Assembly: GCA_902399975.1 (NCBI GenBank)
Contig: CABOHA010000001.1
Location: 1,141,397-1,205,396 of the forward strand
DNA length: 64,000 nt
Source of the DNA: Coriobacteriaceae bacterium
GTDB taxonomy: Bacteria; Actinomycetota; Coriobacteriia; Coriobacteriales; Coriobacteriaceae
Direction of reading: 5' to 3'
In this document: positions 60,779 through 64,000 of the stretch, piece by piece
Numbering within the stretch: the first letter of the stretch is position 1
Layout of the letters: the number at the start of each line of letters is the position of its first letter
Translations under genes and position numbers: made by a program
The notes under the pieces: model-generated
The model's database searches: none
The model's input: the letters and a program-made list of their open reading frames with translations, nothing else
What the model was told of the DNA's origin: nothing

Positions 60779-61828
60779 ATGGACGTAACGTTCTCAACCT
60801 TCCTCGGCCAAATTGTGTCGAACCCAGTCCTTGCCGTCACCGTGATCCTCGCGTTGGGCGCCATCTTCGTCAACGGATGGACCGACGCGCCCAACGCCAT
60901 CGCGACCTGCGTCACTACGCGTTGCATGCCCGCCCGCGCCGCCATTCTCATGAGCGCCGCATTCAACTTCCTCGGCGTGCTCATCATGACGCACTTTAAC
61001 GCGAGCGTCGCCAATACCATCTCGCATATCGTTGACTTTGGCGGAAACAGCACCATGGCGCTCGCCTGCCTGTGCGCGGCCCTGTTCTCCATCGTCGTCT
61101 ACGGCGCCACAGCATCGCGTTTCGGCATCCCCACCTCGCAAAGCCACAGCCTTATCGCCGGCCTGACCGGTGCCGCTATCGCCCTCGGCGGCGCGAGCAG
61201 CGTCAACGTCCACGAGTGGATGAAGGTCATCTACGGCCTGGCACTCTCCATCGGCCTGGGCTTTGTCATGGGCTGGGTCCTGTGCAAACTCGTCTCGATT
61301 CTTTTCGCCGCCGCCAACAGGCGACGTGCCAACGTCTTCTTTAAATACGCTCAGATTGCGAGCGCTGCGGCCATGAGCTTTATGCACGGCGCGCAGGATG
61401 GACAGAAGTTCATCGGCGTGCTCTTTTTAGGCGTAGCCTTCGCAAACGGCCAGACTAGCGTCGGCGATGCCGGCATCCCCATCTGGATTATGCTGCTGTG
61501 CTCGGCCACTATGGGTATCGGCACCAGCGTGGGCGGTGAGCGCATCATCAAGTCCGTTGGCCAGAGCATGGTCAAGCTCGAAAAGTACCAGGGCTTCTCC
61601 GCCGACCTGGCGGGTGCCGCGAACCTGCTGCTTGCCACCCTTACCGGCATCCCCGTGTCCTCCACGCACATCAAGACCTGCGCCATCATGGGCGTCGGTG
61701 CCGTCAAACGCCTCTCGGCCATCAACTTCGGCGTCGTCAAGGACATGATGTTCACCTGGTTCTTCACCTTCCCCGCCTGCGGACTCATCAGCTTTGTCAT
61801 GGCCAAGCTGTTCATGATGTTCATCTAG
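60779..61828 (+). CDS. PiT family inorganic phosphate transporter
   Basis: A 349-residue membrane symporter for phosphate. The two inverted family motifs are FVNGWTDAPNAIATCVTT in the first half and SFMHGAQDGQKFIGV in the second. TSQSHSLIAGLTGAAIAL and GIPVSSTHIKTCAIMG are the matching serine-rich loops. About ten hydrophobic helices are seen. ATG at 60779 with a weak GAGAAAG upstream. It precedes a DUF47 gene by 67 bp; this pairing is common and the DUF47 protein is thought to regulate the transporter. Low-affinity, ion-driven transport is expected. Confidence 0.93.
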   Translation: MDVTFSTFLGQIVSNPVLAVTVILALGAIFVNGWTDAPNAIATCVTTRCMPARAAILMSAAFNFLGVLIMTHFNASVANTISHIVDFGGNSTMALACLCAALFSIVVYGATASRFGIPTSQSHSLIAGLTGAAIALGGASSVNVHEWMKVIYGLALSIGLGFVMGWVLCKLVSILFAAANRRRANVFFKYAQIASAAAMSFMHGAQDGQKFIGVLFLGVAFANGQTSVGDAGIPIWIMLLCSATMGIGTSVGGERIIKSVGQSMVKLEKYQGFSADLAGAANLLLATLTGIPVSSTHIKTCAIMGVGAVKRLSAINFGVVKDMMFTWFFTFPACGLISFVMAKLFMMFI

Positions 61829-61895
61829 TCAAACCGAACGTCCATCCGGACCGTAACACCTCGCCCACCCGTCTTCGCCTCGAAAGGACCCACTC

Positions 61896-62519
61896 ATGGC
61901 AAAGAAACCCGATTCGTTCTACTTTGACAACTACGTCGCCTGCGCCGACCTCGCCGTCCAGGCCGCCGAGCTGCTTACCAAGATTTTCGAGAACTTCGAT
62001 CCCGCAAAGATTCACGATATGCTCGACAAGATGCACGCGATCGAGCATGCGGCCGACAAGAAGCACCATGAGCTTGAGGACGCCCTGCTCACCGCCTTTA
62101 TCACCCCGCTTGAGCGCGAGGATCTGGACCTGATGAGCTGCTCGCTCGACACCGTGCTCGACCGCATCGAGGGCGTCGTGCAGCGCGTCTACTTCACCAA
62201 CATCCAGAGCATCCATCCCGATGCCATCGTGATCGCCCACAAGGTGACCGACGCCTGCCGCGCCATGAAGGACCTGATGGTCGAGCTGCCCAACTACCGC
62301 AAGTCCAAGACGCTGCGCGAGCTCGTCATCCAGATCAACACCATCGAGTCCGAGGCCGACGAGCTCTATATCAACGCCATGCGTAACCTGCACGTTAACG
62401 GCAAGGACCCGCTCGAGGTCATCGCTTGGCGTGACGTGTACGCCTTCCTGGAGTACTGCGCCGACTGCTGCGAGAATGTGGCCGATGTCGTGGATTCGAT
62501 CGTCATGAAGAACAGTTAA
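61896..62519 (+). CDS. DUF47 family (PhoU-like) phosphate transport accessory protein
   Basis: A 207-residue all-helical cytoplasmic protein related to PhoU. KMHAIEHAADKKHHELEDAL holds the E-x-x-AD motif and LNTIESEADELY-like QINTIESEADELYINAM repeats it in the second half, both likely metal-binding. YAFLEYCADCCENVADVVDSI ends the bundle. AAAGGA precedes the ATG. Forms an operon with the PiT gene and probably modulates it. Confidence 0.92.
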   Translation: MAKKPDSFYFDNYVACADLAVQAAELLTKIFENFDPAKIHDMLDKMHAIEHAADKKHHELEDALLTAFITPLEREDLDLMSCSLDTVLDRIEGVVQRVYFTNIQSIHPDAIVIAHKVTDACRAMKDLMVELPNYRKSKTLRELVIQINTIESEADELYINAMRNLHVNGKDPLEVIAWRDVYAFLEYCADCCENVADVVDSIVMKNS

Positions 62520-62524
62520 TTGGG

Positions 62525-62632
62525 GGTACGTGTCCCGGCGGCGAAGGGCCGGCCACGGTTTGCTTTCTCACTCCGGCTGCTTTGCAGAGTCGTTCGAAAG
62601 TAAACCGTGGCCGGCCCTTCGCCTTACGTACC
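62525..62632. repeat. Long near-perfect palindrome (outer 7-bp and inner 22-bp arms)
   Basis: Inner arms 62540-62561 and 62602-62623 are perfectly complementary over 22 bp. Outer arms GGTACGT (62525-62531) and ACGTACC (62626-62632) also match. The 40-nt loop contains CTGC-TTT-GCAG. It begins 6 bp after the DUF47 stop. There is no T-run, so it is not a classic terminator. It has the same general build as the elements at 18440 and 19739 but a different core. Confidence 0.85.
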
Positions 62633-62644
62633 ACCATTGGGAAC

Positions 62645-62737
62645 TTTGGCTGATAGTTGTAGCGCGATGGGGGGTTTGGCTGAAGGGACCTATGGTACCC
62701 GTTCGGACACTTTGGCCCTTGATGAGCGTTTGGCTGA
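62645..62737 (+). repeat. Three direct repeats of TTTGGCTGA in a G+T-rich gap
   Basis: TTTGGCTGA occurs at 62645-62653, 62675-62683 and 62729-62737, spaced 30 and 54 bp. The whole 62640-62800 stretch is poor in C and rich in T and G on the plus strand. No gene is supported in this 284-bp gap; an open frame there has no ribosome site. Confidence 0.6.
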
Positions 62738-62803
62738 TTGCTGCTTTGGGTATTGTTTGGGTTACTTTGGGTTTGTTTGATTTTTAATTGTTGGAGGGCT
62801 TGT

Positions 62804-63334
62804 ATGTCTTATTTGGATCTGGCTCGGTCTCGGTATTCTTGTCGCGAGTTTGAGAATCGTTCTGTTGAGCAGGCTGTGGTGGATGCCATTGTTGAGGCTG
62901 GGCGTATTGCTCCTTCTGCTTGTAATAATCATCCAGCCCGTGTGATGGTGCTGGATACGCCTGAGCTGTTGGAGAAGGCTGCTGCTTGTCAGCCTCGGTT
63001 TGCTCGTGATGGGTCTATCTTTGGAGCTCCGCTTGTCTTCCTTATTTGCAGCGTTACCGATGATGCTTGGGTACGCCCGTATGACCAGATGAATTCCAGT
63101 GAAATCGATACGTCCATCGTGTGTGATCAGATGATGATGGAGGCCACCGAGCAGGGCCTGGGAACGTGCTGGGTATGCCATTTTAAGCCTGAGGTGGCAC
63201 AGGAGCAGTTCAATCTGCCCAAGGGCGTCTATCCCTATCACATGCTCGTCTGTGGCTATCCCGCCGACCACATCGCCGATCCCGAGCATCGCGAGGCCCG
63301 CACTATTCCCCTCTCCAACTTCCTCCTCAAGTAG
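62804..63334 (+). CDS. Nitroreductase family protein
   Basis: A 176-residue FMN-dependent oxidoreductase. SYLDLARSRYSCREFENRSV is the family start with the FMN-contacting Arg-Ser-x-R pattern. IVEAGRIAPSACNNHPARVMVL continues the FMN pocket. DTSIVCDQMMMEATEQGLGTCWVCHF is the conserved central helix and the second FMN site. YPYHMLVCGYPAD follows. The ATG has GGAGG 7 bp upstream. The first 85 or so codons end mostly in T, whereas the rest use the GC-ending codons typical of the genome. Electron acceptor unknown. Confidence 0.9.
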   Translation: MSYLDLARSRYSCREFENRSVEQAVVDAIVEAGRIAPSACNNHPARVMVLDTPELLEKAAACQPRFARDGSIFGAPLVFLICSVTDDAWVRPYDQMNSSEIDTSIVCDQMMMEATEQGLGTCWVCHFKPEVAQEQFNLPKGVYPYHMLVCGYPADHIADPEHREARTIPLSNFLLK

Positions 63335-63377
63335 TTTTTAGACATACCTTAAAATCTACCTTTTACCACGCGCCCTT

Positions 63378-63417
63378 CGCCGAGTTCTGTCCTATCGCAT
63401 GCAGAGCTCGGCGTTTT
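63378..63417 (+). terminator. Terminator of the nitroreductase gene
   Basis: CGCCGAG and CTCGGCG pair, extended by CTG/CAG, and TTTT follows. Confidence 0.85.
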
Positions 63418-63446
63418 GTTTCCCAACCCGTATACAGCCACAAAAA

Positions 63447-63470
63447 AGGAGCCCGCAGGTGCGAGCTCCT
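63447..63470 (-). terminator. Terminator of the DivIVA-like gene
   Basis: Minus-strand AGGAGCTCGC and GCGGGCTCCT pair over 10 bp (one mismatch) around ACCT, followed by TTTTTT. Confidence 0.9.
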
Positions 63471-63499
63471 CTTAAGGACACTAGATTGTAGCTCTGATG

Positions 63500-64000
63500 C
63501 TAGTCCAGGTCGTCGGCGGCAAAGTTGTCGATCGGGGCGAAGGGATCGGCCACGGGGACAACCGGGTCAGCGACGGGCAGCGGCTCGGCGGGAACAGTCA
63601 CCGCAGGAGAAGCGGCAGAACCGACCGGCGTGGAGGCCATGAGGTCGGCCGGGAAGGAGTTCTGGGCATCGTCCATGAAGTGCTGGATGAGCTTGAGATA
63701 CTCTGCCTTGAACTCCTCACGGGAAGCCTTGAGACGATCGATTTCCTCGAGCTCGGCCTGCTTTTCGGTCAGAGCCTGGCGGATAACCTCGCGGGCCTTA
63801 GCGTCAGCCTCGTTGCGGATACGCTCAGCGTTCTCGTTGGCATCGTTGACGATGGTCTCAGCGGTCTGCTGGGCAGCGATCAGGGCAGCGGAAATCTGGC
63901 GCTCCTGAGCGGAGAAGTCAGGGGCGGGAGCAGCCACAGGGGCGGCAGGAACGGCCTGGGCGGTGGCATCCTGAGCCTGGGCAAGCTGAGCCTGTGCATC
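63500..64000 (-). CDS. DivIVA-like cell division/polar growth protein, 5' end outside the window
   Basis: The C-terminal 166 residues of a protein that runs past the right edge. A Gln/Ala-rich stretch and a Pro/Ala linker are followed by a coiled coil: FSAQERQISAALIAAQQTAE, then IVNDANENAERIRNEADAKA, the tip of DivIVA-type coiled coils, then EYLKLIQHFMDDAQNSF. A Pro/Val/Asp-rich tail ends DNFAADDLD. DivIVA proteins mark curved membrane at poles and septa. The membrane-binding N-terminus is not visible, so the call rests on the coiled coil. Confidence 0.75.
   Translation of the reverse strand, partial: DAQAQLAQAQDATAQAVPAAPVAAPAPDFSAQERQISAALIAAQQTAETIVNDANENAERIRNEADAKAREVIRQALTEKQAELEEIDRLKASREEFKAEYLKLIQHFMDDAQNSFPADLMASTPVGSAASPAVTVPAEPLPVADPVVPVADPFAPIDNFAADDLD

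Noticed and set aside
62530..62787. An 85-codon plus-strand frame between the DUF47 and nitroreductase genes
   Set aside because: It begins inside the long palindrome, has no ribosome site and encodes low-complexity sequence.

Overview
The window is GC-rich, densely packed bacterial chromosome with short intergenic gaps and clear Shine-Dalgarno sites. Gene content and style suggest a gut Coriobacteriia actinobacterium, most plausibly Collinsella. The hints are a multi-kilobase wall-anchored surface protein ending in an LADTG-type sorting signal, selenocysteine use, double-cubane-cluster reductase genes, a class A RNase P RNA, and biosynthetic genes typical of an anaerobic heterotroph. The genus is inferred from resemblance, not from a search. 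No phage, insertion sequence, CRISPR array, rRNA or tRNA was seen.

Left part (1-14.3 kb): the 3' part of a brnQ-type branched-chain amino acid carrier, then one gene of about 12.9 kb encoding a 4307-residue secreted, sortase-anchored protein. It has two BspA-like leucine-rich blocks, about 19 InlB B-type repeats and three copies of an Ig-like module separated by Pro/Asp-rich linkers.

Selenium and molybdenum part (14.4-27 kb, all minus strand): a probable seven-gene unit (two double-cubane-cluster proteins, their ATP-dependent activase, a selenocysteine-containing SelD, YedF, a DUF3343 protein and a cysteine desulfurase). It is preceded by a short leader ORF and contains two copies of a highly structured intergenic element. 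Next to it are modA-modB-modC, mogA and moeA. Together they point to selenium donation and molybdenum cofactor supply for anaerobic redox enzymes.

Middle (27-48 kb): a CLC channel, a lipid kinase, a release-factor-like protein, xanthine phosphoribosyltransferase, an MFS exporter, MetY-type sulfhydrylase, a C_GCAxxG_C_C protein, an IMPACT-family protein, RNase P RNA, ribosomal protein S1, two HAD hydrolases, a CyuA-type L-cysteine desulfidase, two RpiB paralogues, ndk, argG/argH with a small ORF between them, and a divergent lacI-type regulator facing an rpe-rpiB operon with visible operators.

Right part (48-64 kb): DNA polymerase I, an M18 aminopeptidase, YaaA, a TPP riboswitch with thiC and thiD, a pentapeptide-repeat protein, an SGNH hydrolase, a microbial PARG-like macrodomain protein with an altered catalytic signature, a BAX-inhibitor-1 protein, a PiT phosphate transporter with its DUF47 partner, a nitroreductase whose first half has strikingly T-rich codon use, and the 3' part of a DivIVA-like gene at the edge.

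The observations most worth following up are the paired structured elements at 18440-18549 and 19739-19842, the leader ORF and dyad upstream of that operon, the giant adhesin with its possible self-masked ribosome binding site, the ModB fusion, and the QEA variant of the PARG signature.
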